DNA of 64,000 nt from Norana najaformis (taxonomy: Eukaryota; Annelida; Clitellata; Crassiclitellata; Hormogastridae), in the NCBI GenBank assembly GCA_964023275.1, contig OZ029916.1, forward strand, positions 35,651,727 to 35,715,726, given 5' to 3'. Each line of letters starts with the position of its first letter. The stretch's first letter is position 1. Position numbers and translations under genes: made by a program. Below are positions 50,499 to 62,650 of this stretch, piece by piece. The notes beneath the pieces are model-generated. The model was not told the DNA's origin. It saw only the letters and a list, made by a program, of their open reading frames with translations, and ran no database searches.

Positions 50499-50590
50499 TT
50501 GTTGTTGTTGTTGTTGTTGTTGTTGATGATGATGATGATAATAATAATAATAATAATGACAATAATAATAATTATAATAATGACAATTTA
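50499..50590. repeat. Compound (TTG)n(ATG)n(ATA)n microsatellite
   Basis: Three trinucleotide runs in series, ending at 'gacaatttatatagcgcc', the tail of a SINE/LINE; microsatellites often grow at such tails. Confidence 0.85.
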
Positions 50591-50773
50591 TATAGCGCCG
50601 TAGCACAGCCGAGGCCAAAGAAAAGGGCGCTGTACATGAGTTGAAAAATCAACTACAGTCGATCAGGTTTAACTATAAAAAGCGTCTCGTGTAAAGACGA
50701 TAGACACATCGAGATACATGTAAGAGGGTTGGTTAAGCCCGATGTCAACGGTGTAGGCACGCAGTCAAAAGAT

Positions 50774-50933
50774 CAGTGGCGGCTCCAGGGTTTTTTAACT
50801 AGGGGCAAGAGCATATCCAGAGGGGCGCCACATTCTGGCAGTCCACCATACACGGGCCCTGTCTAAGGGGCGCCGGTATATAACCAAGAGGACAGCGAAC
50901 CGCCCTCCACGCCTATAGCTAAATCCGCCACTG
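50774..50933. mobile_element. hAT-like MITE (cagtggcgg ... ccgccactg)
   Basis: Starts cagtggcggctcc and ends atccgccactg, the standard hAT-type terminal inverted repeat. It is 160 bp and non-coding. The flanking octamers caaaagat and cacaatat agree at 6 of 8 positions, as in a decayed 8-bp target-site duplication. Confidence 0.7.
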
Positions 50934-51359
50934 CACAATATGTTGTTAAACGCTGACAGCTATTACTGTCGACAGGGCCTAGTTGGGAAACTAGCCAAAC
51001 GATTAGATAAATTAGGTGCCAACGGCCCTTATAGCCACCCGATGTGGTTAAACATTGCATACTGTGCCGCGGCAGCCCAATCAGCAACGCGCTCGCCCCG
51101 TGATCTAACGATTGTGAGTTCGACTCTGCGTAATGACCTCGGGAGAGTTGCACGATTGCCTCTGTTACTATGCAGCAGATTGGCTGCTGTTTTTTCCTGA
51201 GGGTCAAAGGTCCTTGTGCGGCTGAAGAAACGTTGGGAAAAGTGCGCTGGTAGCAGCTGATCTCTGGATCTGGTTATCACCAGATGGCCGTTGTGGCCCA
51301 TTGCTCCAGCGTCTGCTACCACGGTAAGGCGGATCCTGGTGCTGGTAAACACAAGATGT

Positions 51360-51500
51360 AAACCCTTTCAAACTGGCAGTCGTGGTGAAGGATCTCACCC
51401 GATTAATTTATTGAAAAATGAGCAGGGTCGAGGCCATAAGGTCGCTATAGCAAATCGTATGCATGTACATTTAAGCATCGCTATAGAAAAAGGTTAATCT
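51360..51500 (+). repeat. Dispersed repeat R1, copy 5
   Basis: Contains 'gaaggatctcacccgatta', 'attgaaaaatgagcaggg', 'tcgaggccat' and 'tcgctatagaaaaagg'. Confidence 0.7.
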
Positions 51501-52479
51501 GATGGCTTTGACGGCCACTATTGGAGAGAGGCCTAAAGACAATATTGCTACATAATAGGCCTAAACAATACGATGTCAGGTCGCCGTAATCGATCCCGGC
51601 AGCCAGTCATGCGTAAGATGTCTTTGGACCAACCAACTGCAGCTGACTATCTGTAAAGATGATAACTTTAGACAATTTTAAGATAATATCTGCTAAGAGC
51701 AGGGACTAGTGTGGCTTGATCGCGCGTGGATGTAAATTGTCTGCTGTCGAAGCACATTCGTCACATGCTAAGCATACATTCATACGTCGATAAAAGACGC
51801 ATATCCGATTTCCGATGACCTGCAGGTGAACAAACCAAGAGGGAGGAAGGCACAGACAGAAATACAAACAAAAAGAAGACACTGACACACAGACAGAGAC
51901 AGACAAACAGACAGATAGACGGACAGACATGTTTAAGGCTGGATTTGAAAGATATAGCGAGTCCTGTGGCATTCAGTAGAGACATCTTGTTGTCCAGCAA
52001 TGGAAACAATAACAGAAATGTTATCCTTGTTCCTGCTTGCAATGTAATGTAATGCATAATTTATATGGCGCCCCTTAAAGTTATCTAATCAGCGGCGCTC
52101 TTCTATAGCAGCTGCTGCAAGACTGGACATCATCTCATACGCTTCTGTAATAAATTTCATAATGCGATTACTTTACCTTGCAGCGTAACTTTGCCTTTAC
52201 AGTGACAGCTGTCATAGGCGGATTCAGGATTGTTGGTTGCGTGGGGGACGAAATAATGTTATGGTCCCTGGTCGGCCGTGTTCGGTGTTTGACAGGTTGA
52301 GTGATTTATTGATCGACTAACGGATCGAATGACATCGGAGTTAATGCTTATGGCCAAGGTGTTGGCTCATTTACTCTATACCTCCCTCGATCACTACTGC
52401 TTCCATCCATGCCTCATGCATGCTCCTTGCCTCTCTGCCTCCCTCTATCCCTGCCTCTTTGCCTTCCTACCTGCCTCTT

Positions 52480-52554
<75 letters not shown>

Positions 52555-52850
52555 ATCTCTATCTCTCTCTGCCTCCTATCTCTGTCTGTCTCTCTGTCTC
52601 TGCCTCCTGTCTTTCGGGCCTGCCTCCCTGTTTCTCTGGTTCTCTGTCTGCCTGCCTTCCTATCTATATACCTCTGTCTCCCTTGTATCTCTGCCGCCCT
52701 TTCTCTGCCTCCCTATCTCTCTGCCTCTGTCTCTCTGTCTCCCTGCCTCCGTCTCCTGCCTGCCTCTCTGTCTCTCTACCTCCCTGTCTCCTTGTGTGTC
52801 TGCCTCCCTGTCTTACTGCCTTCCTCCCGGCGTCTCTGCCTCACCTGTTT
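52480..52850. repeat. (CT)n, (TA)n and (CTGT)n composite simple repeat
   Basis: Pyrimidine-rich plus strand with a perfect (CTGT)n run near 52515-52552. Overlapping frames of 149-233 codons here are repeat artefacts. Confidence 0.9.
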
Positions 52851-53104
52851 TCGAGACTGTCACAGTTAAGACGAGCCATCCAACGACGAAGAATAAGACG
52901 AAGTGGGTCGTGGCGAAGGTCCTGCCACTCCTATCACATCCACCCATCGCCAAGCAATTCATCGGGGTTAATGAAACTTCGGGACCACGTTTGGTCTCTG
53001 GTACTTGGTCCTCGCGAATTCCGATCTTAGGATGTTTACGAAATTCTGAACAGTCAAACAAGCATGTATATATATATATATAAATATGTACGTATGTATG
53101 TCTG

Positions 53105-53285
53105 ATCTATCGGATTTTGACCAAGCTTCTCCAACGGATTCTGATTTTGACTGCGGTTCACTTGCACCTCTGAATAAGCTGGTTCCCACAACTTAGCTTT
53201 TTTCCTTCGGCGCTGTAGAAATCTCGAGTTTACGATTACCTTGTGTATGATGACAGCGGCGCTATAAAAGTCATTAGATTGGATG
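53105..53285 (+). repeat. LINE/SINE 3' tail copies
   Basis: 'aataagctggttcccac' and 'cttagctttt' match 28606, and 'cagcggcgctataaaagtca' matches the end of the LINE piece at 44890. Confidence 0.6.
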
Positions 53286-53989
53286 TGTATGTATGCATGT
53301 ATGCTTATACATATGTATGTATGCATGTAGGCCTTATGGATGCACGTATATATGTATGTTAACATGTATGTTATTTATACAGCGCCTTTTAAGAGTCTCA
53401 CAGGTGCAACATCATCGTTTCCCCCGCCTTTCCATCTGCACTCGCTTTTATATTCTCAACATGATCCGCACAGAGTTGAAACCGCAACATTAGTTTAGAA
53501 ATCAATAAACGTCGCACCACTAAACTATCGATCGTGTCATGTAGGCCTACATTAATAAAGAATGAAGGCTTTTCAACCCACCTGCTGGAATGAAATGGAA
53601 CAGGTAGACTTCTGGCACGCTTCCAAGCAGGTTACCAGTCTCTCAGGTCATTACATTCTGCGCTTATGAAGCTACGGGTCAACTAGTTAGGATATATCTT
53701 CCACGCCTCCGTGGGGCAGAAAATCAGTTCTCACCGAACACACATATGCCTATAAATATCTACAAAATATAAACTATGAAAACCTAATTATATTAGTACT
53801 CCAATGCTTAACATGGATAATTTTTAATACGTATCACGCGTGCGTATTAAGCTCGATGCCGCCACATAAATGAAGACCTAACAATCTCTAATCATTTGAA
53901 AAGTCATCTGTTGCAACTCGCTTAATATTCAATGCATGCTTTAACGGCCCGGCAAACTGTAGACCTAGGCCTATTAATAAAGAATTTCG

Positions 53990-54840
53990 CACACTGAAAC
54001 GCGGTCCGCAAAAACCACCCGCTGTATACTGTACTGGCTAGAACTCTAGCGACTGACATTTGCTTGCTCATCCGTACGCACACATGCTCCGTCAGTCTCA
54101 GCTGTCTCTTCTATATATACTTCATGGTCCGTTTTCAAATGGCGGCCGTCCACAGCCTGCTCCATGCAAAAATCGTTGAAAAACAAACGCAACACGGCCA
54201 GCGTCACAGATTCTAGTCATTCGCTAGGAAAACAAAAACCGGATCGCGCCATATAAAGTCAGGACAAGTCGGAAACGACGACAACACAACGTATTATCGC
54301 CCAGTTAATATTTACAACGGCGTTTATTGTAAGACCGAGTCCAAACAACACAGAAGCTATATCACAATGGCGCATCGAAGCAGTCAATGGACGCAGAAAT
54401 CGACGTACAGTGACCGCTGCATTGTGAACTATTGTCGGATGCGCCCAGCACAAAGACCGGCGCGTCCGGTCACGTGTTTAAATATGGCCGCTGCGGCGCA
54501 CCGTTGTGCCGACCGGTCGGGCAATTGGCCTGGGAGGAAATGACGGGGAGGGGGTTGGGCCCTCAGCGGTAAATAATCACCGGGCGGCTGCTGTGCATGA
54601 ATAGCCGGGGACGTTTTCCACAGGGCAAGGCGCCGGATAGTCTCGAGTCCGCCGTAGAAACTACATACGGGCTTTGTTTTTGCCGTTCAAGTTTGAAAAG
54701 TAGGCGTCCGAATACGTCCGTGCCAGTCACTTCCGGTGAAAAGGAGATTCGGGAATCGGAAATTGCAGCAGCAGCAGCAGCGCGCTTGTTTTTGACCCAT
54801 GCGCCTCACTCGTTCAATCGGCGCTGATCCGTCTCTGTCT
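53990..54840. promoter_or_regulatory. CpG-rich segment without assigned gene
   Basis: CG dinucleotides are much denser than in the surroundings, mainly 54180-54620 and 54690-54830, with words such as ccgcggcg-like and cacgtg (at 54472). It could be the promoter or first exon of a gene, for instance the missing 5' end of the minus-strand PPxY membrane gene, but no phase-proven exon was found. Confidence 0.3.
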
Positions 54841-55149
54841 CTTATTCTGAGTCTGTAACTCTATACAGGACCATGCAGAGGCAAACACGATTATTGCTAT
54901 ATTTGCTGTCTATCTGTCTGTCTGTCTGTCTGTCTCTGTCTCTTTCTCTGCTTCCTTATATCTGTATATATAATTTACATTATACATTATATTCATATAT
55001 AGTAGCACATTTATTTACATTCTGTATATGGATGAATACGTAATATATAATATATACGAATATGAATACGTAATATATAATACATAGTACGTATTTATAT
55101 TCCTGTTCAGCAAAGGATTTGTTTCAAATTGGGACTTAATAGTTTATAA

Positions 55150-55581
55150 AACATTGGACTCCCGCCAACCACAATACTTAAAATCAGTCCTTATTCCCAA
55201 GACTTACCATTATTCTGCAAGGTCATCTGATTGTCTTTATGTGGTCATACCTAGGACTAGAACTGTTCTTGGTGAACGGACTTTTTCTGTTGCTGGACCT
55301 AAATTTTGGAACTCCTTTCCTGTATCTGTTCTTTCTGCTCAGTCTCGTTTCATTTCTATATTTTTGTATTTTATATTTTATTGTATTATATTTTGTGTTT
55401 TTATATGTCAGTTCTCCACTTGAAACTTACCTCTTTCAAATTACTTATCCACCTCAGGCTGCCTGTTTTGTCTTTTGTCAGGATAGGCAGGCTAGACTTA
55501 AAAACTCAGCATGTAACTCGTGTTACCGTGTTAGATTACAGAGGACAAGCCCTGTAATCATAAGCTAAGTATATTACACGA
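55150..55581 (+). pseudogene. Degraded LINE 3' end (TFSVAGPKFWNSFP) plus shared 100-bp tail
   Basis: Reads RTRTVLGERTFSVAGPKFWN, the CR1-like ORF2 C-terminus, then a tail at 55480-55581 that is nearly identical to 59524-59624. Confidence 0.65.
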
Positions 55582-55849
55582 CTTCATTTTTCTTAGCCTC
55601 GGCTTTCTCAGGTCGATACATGACCGGTCAAGATGAGAGAACTTGCGAATTCGAGACCTTTGAGGAAGACAGCAGCAGACAATCGTGCAGAGACTGGAAC
55701 AGGTGTCACTTGACTCTTCCCCCTCCCACCCACACCCCACCCCTTTCCCGCCTCGCCACCGACTCAGAGCGCACAGCTGCGTCAATGTGCTGCAGCTCTC
55801 GTCACCCTCATACATTAAACATGCACATCGTGTGCGCGAATATAATGCA

Positions 55850-56000
55850 TGTACATACATGTATAAAATTTTATATATGTGTGTGTATGTGTTTATGTAT
55901 ACATATGGTGTATATATATATATATGTACGTGTCAGTGGTCTGTGTGTGTGTGTGTGGTGTGCATGTGCGTGTGTGTGTGAATGTGCATGTATGTGCGTG
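55850..56000. repeat. (TG)n and TATG-rich simple sequence
   Basis: Alternating TG/TA runs on the plus strand. The Val-Cys-rich frames here are artefacts. Confidence 0.85.
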
Positions 56001-56514
56001 TTTTCTGTGCGAAGGTATTGTGGAGGTGGGGGTGGGCGCTGGAGCGACGGACGGAGGAGGGGGGAGACGTGGGAAGGGTGGATTGAGTGGCGGATGCTCT
56101 TTCGAGTGACGGATGCTCTTCTTTGCGATAACGTTGAGCAGTCTGTCGTATATAGTGAATACGTGTTTGTCTTTCAATAACTTTCTCTGCCTTGCATGCG
56201 CTTGCACCAAGATGTGAACTTTGCTTTCACTCACATACATACGTGTATAAAGGGGTGGGAACAGACATAACGTTCAACAGCACAGGTATTTGTGTGTTAT
56301 TTTTATATATGTATATACATGCAATGCATAATCATTTTACTGAATATATATATAATGAATATATGTACCCTATATAACATATATTGTATTGTGTTGTGTT
56401 GTATAAACATATATTGTCCTGCTTCATGAGTGGGGGGATCGGTGGCTGCAGGTGCCCGCGGATAGTTTGTTGTCCGCGTTATATTGCTCTCATAATGACC
56501 GACCATGGCGTCTC

Positions 56515-56790
56515 ATTCCCCTCCTCCACTTTACCTACTTATTTCCACCTCTTTTCCCTCTCCTTCATTTTGCCTCCTCCTCCTCCTTATTCTTCTCCTC
56601 CTTCTATTCCTTCTCCTCCTCCTCATCACTATTTTGTCTTCACCTTTTTTGCTCCTAATCCTTTGTCTCTCTTTCGTCCTCCCCATCTCAGTTTTCATTC
56701 TCTCCCTTCGTCTTTCCGTCCTCCTGCTGTCCTCACCTTCATCACGAGCTCTTCCTCCTTTTCTGATCCAAATCCTTTTCTACCCTCCCT
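56515..56790. repeat. Pyrimidine (CTC/TTC) tract
   Basis: Long polypyrimidine plus strand with cctcctcct words. No gene features; the overlapping Ser/Leu/Pro frames are compositional. Confidence 0.75.
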
Positions 56791-56854
56791 TATGTCCCCA
56801 GCATCAGAGCTTTTCGTATTCTCCAAAAGGCTCTGTATAGACACGAAGCTATAA

Positions 56855-57940
56855 TATTACATTACATCAACGGTTGGCATGCATTTGTCTAGGCCATACA
56901 TAACCCATGACTGCCGGTCGTGGCCAATGTTAGGTTCCAGTATGGCTAGCAGAGCCATCGGCCGCGGCCGATGCCTGCGTCCAATGTGGCTGGCAGAGCC
57001 ATCGGGGTGGGCGTTGGAGCCGAGGTATGCGGCCTGACAGTCGGGTGTAGTTCGCGGGGTAATGTCGGGTTCTTTTGAATACCTTTGGGCATCGCCGCTT
57101 CTTCAAATTAAATATTTAGTCGCAATAAGTCTAACAGCGGCGACAATAGGCAGGAAGTTCGTGTTTGCCGAGAGCCTTACGCAGTCGAATGGACTGCTGG
57201 ATAATAGCATCTGGGTGCTAAATTCTCAGCCTACATAAATGTAGTGTGTCGTATTGGTTACATTACATTGATTGTGTGCTGTAATCTATTGTTTATCTTT
57301 GTTCACATTGTTCATACAGTAAATTGCAGTATGATGCTGTACTCTATTCTCCTTCTGTTCTCTACTGTCTATAAATTTGGCGAAAAGTGCTTCTGAGAAT
57401 AAATTGTGAAGAAGTGATGAAATAAACTTAATGAGCGTATGTATGACTTCTGTATTGTATAGTAAATTTGTTCTACTGTATTCTAATCTACGGCAGTATA
57501 TTGTATTGCATTTCGATTGTATAATATAACATAGTATAGGTTAGCATTGTAGTGTATTTTATTTTGCTTGTACTGAATTTTATCGCTCTGCGTCGAGAGT
57601 TGTGTCCATTAAAAGAGTTCATAGAAGTCCGTGTACTTAGGAATAATTGTTTGTGAATGGAGGAGGGTTCTGACTTCGGAAGGGGAGGGGGAATTATTCA
57701 AAATTGTGTACCCAGCTGGCGCTGCATAAATTCTCATAAGGTTTATGAAGTGTCCACTTGATATCGGTGACGAGGTTGAGCTGAGTGCATTCGCCGCTGA
57801 GAATTAATAGCTGTAATGAAAACTAACGCAGAGATAACACAGATATAAAGTAACGTAACAGAACATGTGCAAGACAGTCAGCCATAGGACCAGGGAGTAA
57901 GGAACGGATGATCAGAGACAGGGAGGAACTGAGGGACTAG
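56855..57940. other. Gene-free stretch
   Basis: It contains a short internal direct repeat (agcagagccatcgg / ggcagagccatcgg near 56949 and 56991) and a TGTATT-rich AT region. No gene or known repeat is recognised. Confidence 0.5.
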
Positions 57941-57949
57941 TAGTGAGGA

Positions 57950-58130
57950 GAGATAGAGACAGACACAGACAGACAGACAGAGATCGAGAGAGGGGGAGAG
58001 AAAGAGATAGAACTGAAACAATTAACTGAGGGAGGAAAGGAGAGCGTTTGAGAGGAGTAAAACAGACGGCCGAGAGAGACAGACAGACAGACAGACAGAG
58101 ACAGAGAGAGACAGAGAGATCATACTGTAC
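57950..58130. repeat. (GACA)n/(GAGA)n purine tract
   Basis: Simple tetranucleotide and dinucleotide runs, giving false Leu/Ser frames on the minus strand. Confidence 0.85.
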
Positions 58131-58599
58131 ATATACGAGTAGAGAGGGGGACAGATGGACGGACAGCGACAGGGGCGTGCAGTGAGACAGAGACAAAGAG
58201 AGAAGTAGAGCGTCCATTAATCCATCGCCGGATGACTGATGACACAGTCGGAGTCATTCGTCAAGGACAAGATGTCTCTGGTCATCCACGGTTGGTCAGT
58301 CGACGTCCGATTAAATCGCTGCCTCCATCTTTCATCAGCCGCACCACTGACCCCTTCTTCCACCCGAAACTCAGTCTCTGAGCAGTCGGAAAAACCCCGT
58401 GGAAGAGCAACAGTTTTATCTCTTTGGTCATGTAGCTCCTTTTAAGGAAACCTCTAAGAACTGCGCTTTCGAAAGTGGTACAGTTGTCAGAGTTGGGGGT
58501 TTGGGTAATTTGGAGTTAGGATGTGCCGAGAAGTTGCTGAGGCGTGTGTTTGAGTGGAATTCGAGAAGAAACATGGTGGAACAATTATTGAGATGGGGT

Positions 58600-58720
58600 C
58601 TACAGCTAGGAAGGAATTCGGCCGGGCTTCTCCAGTGCTTTGCGATTTGACTAAGGTTTCACTTGAAGCGACTATCTATTCAGGCCTTTGGCATCATGAT
58701 AGATCAGCCTCGATTTAGAG
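58600..58720 (+). repeat. LINE/SINE tail related to 44815-44900
   Basis: 'gaattcg(g/a)cc(g)ggcttctcca' followed by 'acttgaa(g/a)cgac' and 'ccttnnncatnatgata' appear in the same order at both sites. Confidence 0.55.
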
Positions 58721-59039
58721 GACTCAGTGTATTAAAGACTGAGGACGTTTTCATAAGAATGTATACAGAAATACAGCCAATAGCTAAGTATCGGTTTTGT
58801 AGAGCACCTATATATAGGGAGGCCTCTCAAACAGGTGTTGTTAGAGGTGGAGCAGTTGTCACAGTGACGGATTAGTGTTGGGAGGGGGTAAGAGTTACCT
58901 ATTCCGAAATATAGTACAGGTTATCTCCTAGTCTGTAACCGACAGAGGAAGCTTCAATCAGAGTGTTTATGGAATGACCCAGAGCGGAGTTCCGCTAGGC
59001 AAATGTTGGGCCAGATGAACGGCGGGTATTCGCGGCGAT

Positions 59040-59380
59040 GCTAGACGGCGCGGGAGATCGGTCAGTGGCTACATGGGTTCGAATCCTAGGCGCGTCATGT
59101 AAAATCGACGAGCATTGCGTTGTCGAAATGTACATACCCTCAGATCTTGGTCCAGTCTCTCCCCTCTCAGTGTTCGTTAGGCGCCTGAAGACTGTACTGT
59201 TTAACAGTGATTTTACTCCTTCGGGTCGGAAGCACCTCTGTTGAGTTTATCCTCTAAGAGGCGCTTTATAAATATCAAATTGCAACTACAATTACAAGTG
59301 GCCCTCATTTCTTAAATGAATGCCTACTTAAATCCAGTACAGCAGTACAAACACGGTCAATGGCTGATGTCGTTTCTTTT
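59040..59380 (+). mobile_element. tRNA-derived SINE-like element
   Basis: A B-box-like 'gggttcgaatccta' at about 59073, then 'aaaatcgacgagcat' and 'gaatgcctacttaaatc', an order shared with 63224-63380. The A box is degraded. Confidence 0.5.
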
Positions 59381-59523
59381 GACTTGTCATTTGATAGGTG
59401 CATGAGGACAGGTGCGCGACACATCAACCGGCGCTCGACAGGTGTCACTTCTGTTGTTGGTCAGAAGATGACGGTTCAACTAGGCGCAGAGGAAAGGGAT
59501 ACGTAGAACTGTTGTGGGTTGGA

Positions 59524-59624
59524 AGGATAGGCAGGCTAGACTTAAAAACTCAGCATGTAACTCGTGTTACCGTGTTAGAGTACGGAGGACAAGCCTGTAA
59601 TCATAAGCTAAGTATATTACACGA
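59524..59624 (+). repeat. 100-bp repeat shared with 55480-55581
   Basis: Starts 'aggataggcaggctagac' and ends 'agtatattacacga' in both places, with only a few substitutions and a one-base difference. Confidence 0.9.
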
Positions 59625-59639
59625 ATGAACTAACTGGAG

Positions 59640-59885
59640 TTAAAACAATCACCCAAAATACTTTACTCTACACAAGAAAAGCAAAATAAATCTATACTCC
59701 TGTTTACTAGACATCCTTAAAGCTTAATAATTAACACCCAAATAATTATAATCCTAGTAAACACTTTTAAAGGAACTCGGCAAACTCGCCTATTTGAATA
59801 AAAATTAATCTCCAAACGAAGAGGGTTAGATAAACCAGGACAACAAGACCCTGCAGCGCTTTTTTCTAACAAAGGTGGCATACTT
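59640..59885 (+). other. Probable nuclear mitochondrial insert (16S rRNA fragment)
   Basis: The 17-base string aaaggaactcggcaaac at 59769 is a signature of mitochondrial large-subunit rRNA and is followed by 'tcgcctatttga', as in the cgcctgttta that follows it in mtDNA. 'aacaagaccctgcagcgctt' downstream resembles the gacgagaagaccct motif of the same gene, closer than usual, implying an internal deletion. The composition (AT-rich, A-rich plus strand) differs from the neighbours. Extent is approximate. Confidence 0.5.
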
Positions 59886-60000
59886 GACTAAAATTCGGTT
59901 ATGCGGCTGAGTCAGGTGGCAGATTGGTATAAAAAGCAGACAGTCTTAGTGCAGTTAAACTAATGACCAACTGAGAGATGCACAGGAAGACTGACTGGCT

Positions 60001-60168
60001 GACAGATTGGCAGACGGGCAGGTTGGCTGACAGATTGGCAGACGGGCAGGTTGGCTGACAGATTGGCAGACGGGCAGGTTGGCTGACAGATTGGCAGACG
60101 GGCAGGTTGGCTGACAGACTGGCAGACGGGCAGGTTGGCTGACAGATTGGCAGACGGGCAGGTTGGCA
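60001..60168. repeat. 28-bp minisatellite, six copies
   Basis: The unit starting gacagattggcagacgggca has an exact 28-bp period with one substitution. Since 28 is not a multiple of 3, the overlapping minus-strand frame cycles through frames. Confidence 0.95.
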
Positions 60169-60704
60169 AGCAGATAGACGGGCAGGCAGGCTAGCTGGCT
60201 GTTAGACGAACGTCAAAGAGGCACGCAGGCAGGTATGAAGGTTGACAGACAGACAGGTAAACATGTAGGTAGACGGACACGCATGCAGATTAACAGACAG
60301 ATGTACGGACAGTCAGTCAGACAGACAGGCAAACAAACAGACAGACAGATATCAAAGGCAGTCAGACATGTAGAAGGACAGAAAGATAGACAGGCACCTT
60401 GTCGGAACTCTTATTCCTAGGCCCTAAGTAATTCCTAGAGGTCTATACATTTAGCTGAAGTGCTGCTACATCATAAATGTCTGATTACATTAGGGCTTAC
60501 GCGGTCAGACCGATGACCAACCGCGCGACCCTTAGAAGGAGTCGAACCTCTGACTGAAACAGAGTCAGATTGACTCTCTGCCTCTCGTCCAGTGCAGCAG
60601 AAAATGTCACTGTGGATTTAATGCAATTTGCCTAAGATTTATCTGGCGCCAGTGGTTCAATGCAACATTAACATCGCATTTACCAGATTCATATCTGTGT
60701 CCCA

Positions 60705-60758
60705 TTTATGCTATATATAACATGTATGTATGGCATATATATATGCGCTTCCTTAAAT

Positions 60759-60808
<50 letters not shown>

Positions 60809-61007
60809 GTATACAGTTATATAAAGACGCGTGTATATGGGATGCTGATACTGTGCCTGGCTTTTATCTGATGTGATGTTAGTAAATCCGCCTGTGACAG
60901 AGTTGAACTGGAAAATGAATGGAAAGAAATTATTTCCGACTTATTGGCCACTGATCGTTTCTGCCAATGGGGACCCATGCTAACCAATCACTATCTCTCT
61001 CTCTCTT

Positions 61008-61058
<51 letters not shown>

Positions 61059-61060
61059 TG
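60705..61060. repeat. (TA)n run at 60755-60807 and (TC)n run at 60990-61054
   Basis: Two simple repeats about 190 bp apart. Nothing coding lies between. Confidence 0.9.
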
Positions 61061-62330
61061 AATCTATGCATATGCATGTGTAAATATATGTGCATGCATG
61101 TGTATATATATACATGTGTGTAGGTGTGTAGATGGGTACATATGCTTAGGTATGAATTTATATTTATATATATAAACATACATATGTGCACTTGTACTTA
61201 TGTATGTGTATATGAATTCATGCATAATTATAAGCAGGTATACATACATGTATGCATGTAAACAATGCAAGTATATTTGAAATGTACAATCAATGTACAT
61301 ATACATGTCTTGCATACACATGTATATATACATAAATTATATATGTGTATATATAAACTGTATAGAAAGTAAACATATACATATATTACTATATGTATAT
61401 GGATATACAAACATCTCATGTAAAATCGTGGATTCTGATTCCGTGTTTTCGTGTATTTCTATATGGATATATCAACTGACAAATACAATACAATACATTA
61501 CATATACGTATTGATACAGATGTAGGTATGTATGAACTGCATGTATATAGATACAGTTGAGATGTCAGAATTATTCTAGTGGCGCATCATCAAATGCCGA
61601 GCCATCAATCACAGCCGACGTGTGATTAGCATCAGATGTCGACGGCAAAAAATGACCATTTCCTTAATGTCCACTGAAGCGGGATGCTTTAGCACAGCAG
61701 CTGCAGCAGCAATAGCAGTCCAGTCGCCAGCATCCTCGCATCGGTCGCTAGATGCCGCGTCCGTCGGATAACACAGTCACGTGTCCGCGCATCCTGCACG
61801 GTTTCTCGAGGCCAAGGTTGTGCAGTTCCAGGATGTGCATTTCACAAGCCTCGGTTGGCTTTGATCATTCCTTATACGGCGGACGCAGTGTCGGATAATT
61901 GCAGACACTAACGAGGCAAGATGGAAAAGCTTATGGGTGTAATTTGTCTGATGAATTAGAGCACGATACGGGGAAACTGGAACGTCCCCTCTTTATACTG
62001 TATGCAACATGTTTGTATGGCGATTAAAGAGATGGTATAGGGGTTCGATTTTTAGTTTTTAAGTGCCCGTACCATACTTGAAACTATACGTATATTAAGT
62101 ACTCTTACTTCATATACGTACAAGAACTTTTGTACTTGTACTTAAGACTTGACATGTGTGAAGTAAGTTCTTTAGAATGAAAACATACGGAAGACGAACT
62201 GATAGGCTTTTATCCATATTCTGATTGGTTACCAGTTAGTCATTATTTGTTATGATTTGACATTTGTGTATTTCATTGGTTCAGGCTGATCTTTAGATGG
62301 ACCATGTCTTGATTAAAATTTGCATCCTGA
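61061..62330. other. Gene-free stretch with TATA/CATG-rich sequence
   Basis: TACATA/TATATG-rich to about 61560, then a more balanced segment (61560-62000) with an embedded CAG-rich patch near 61700. No exon could be supported. Confidence 0.5.
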
Positions 62331-62339
62331 AGCAGAAAC

Positions 62340-62650
62340 ATGACACAAATTTCATTGAATTCTGTCCATGTAATCAGTTCTATAATACAACTTAGTTGTT
62401 CGGCACGTAATCTTGGTTTGATAGCCTTCAGTGAATACATTAAGTAAATATACAGGACAGTACACTGCGATGTTTATAAAATCTGAAGGATCAGGCACCA
62501 CATTCCCTCTTCTGCCATGGTTTGTCTGGTAGATGTCTTGGTTTCTGACCATCTTGACTGCTGTAACTTGCTTCTTTATGACATTTAAAAGCTAACTTAA
62601 TGGCGTTTCAAATGGTCCAAAACAAATAAGACGCGCTACATGAATTTGTG
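62340..62650 (-). repeat. Inverted copy of the 10.9-kb LINE-derived block
   Basis: On the minus strand 'ccagacaaaccatggcagaa' and 'gaatgtggtgcctgatcc' match 10905-10945 on the plus strand in the same order. The translated frames also look alike (QTNHGRRGNVVPDPSD versus QTNQGRKENMVPNPRD). Confidence 0.65.

Noticed and set aside
52329-53083. Three overlapping plus-strand frames of 149-233 codons
   Set aside because: They are translations of CTCT/CTGT simple repeats in all three frames and show no gene-like codon pattern.
55620-56180. 186-codon plus-strand frame
   Set aside because: Runs through TG/TATG simple repeats giving Cys/Val runs; no domain.
56384-56854. Ser/Pro/Leu-rich frames of 111-156 codons
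   Set aside because: Product of a polypyrimidine tract with overlapping open frames.
60235-60420. 61-codon frame with GKQTDRQ words
   Set aside because: GACA/CAGA simple-repeat translation.
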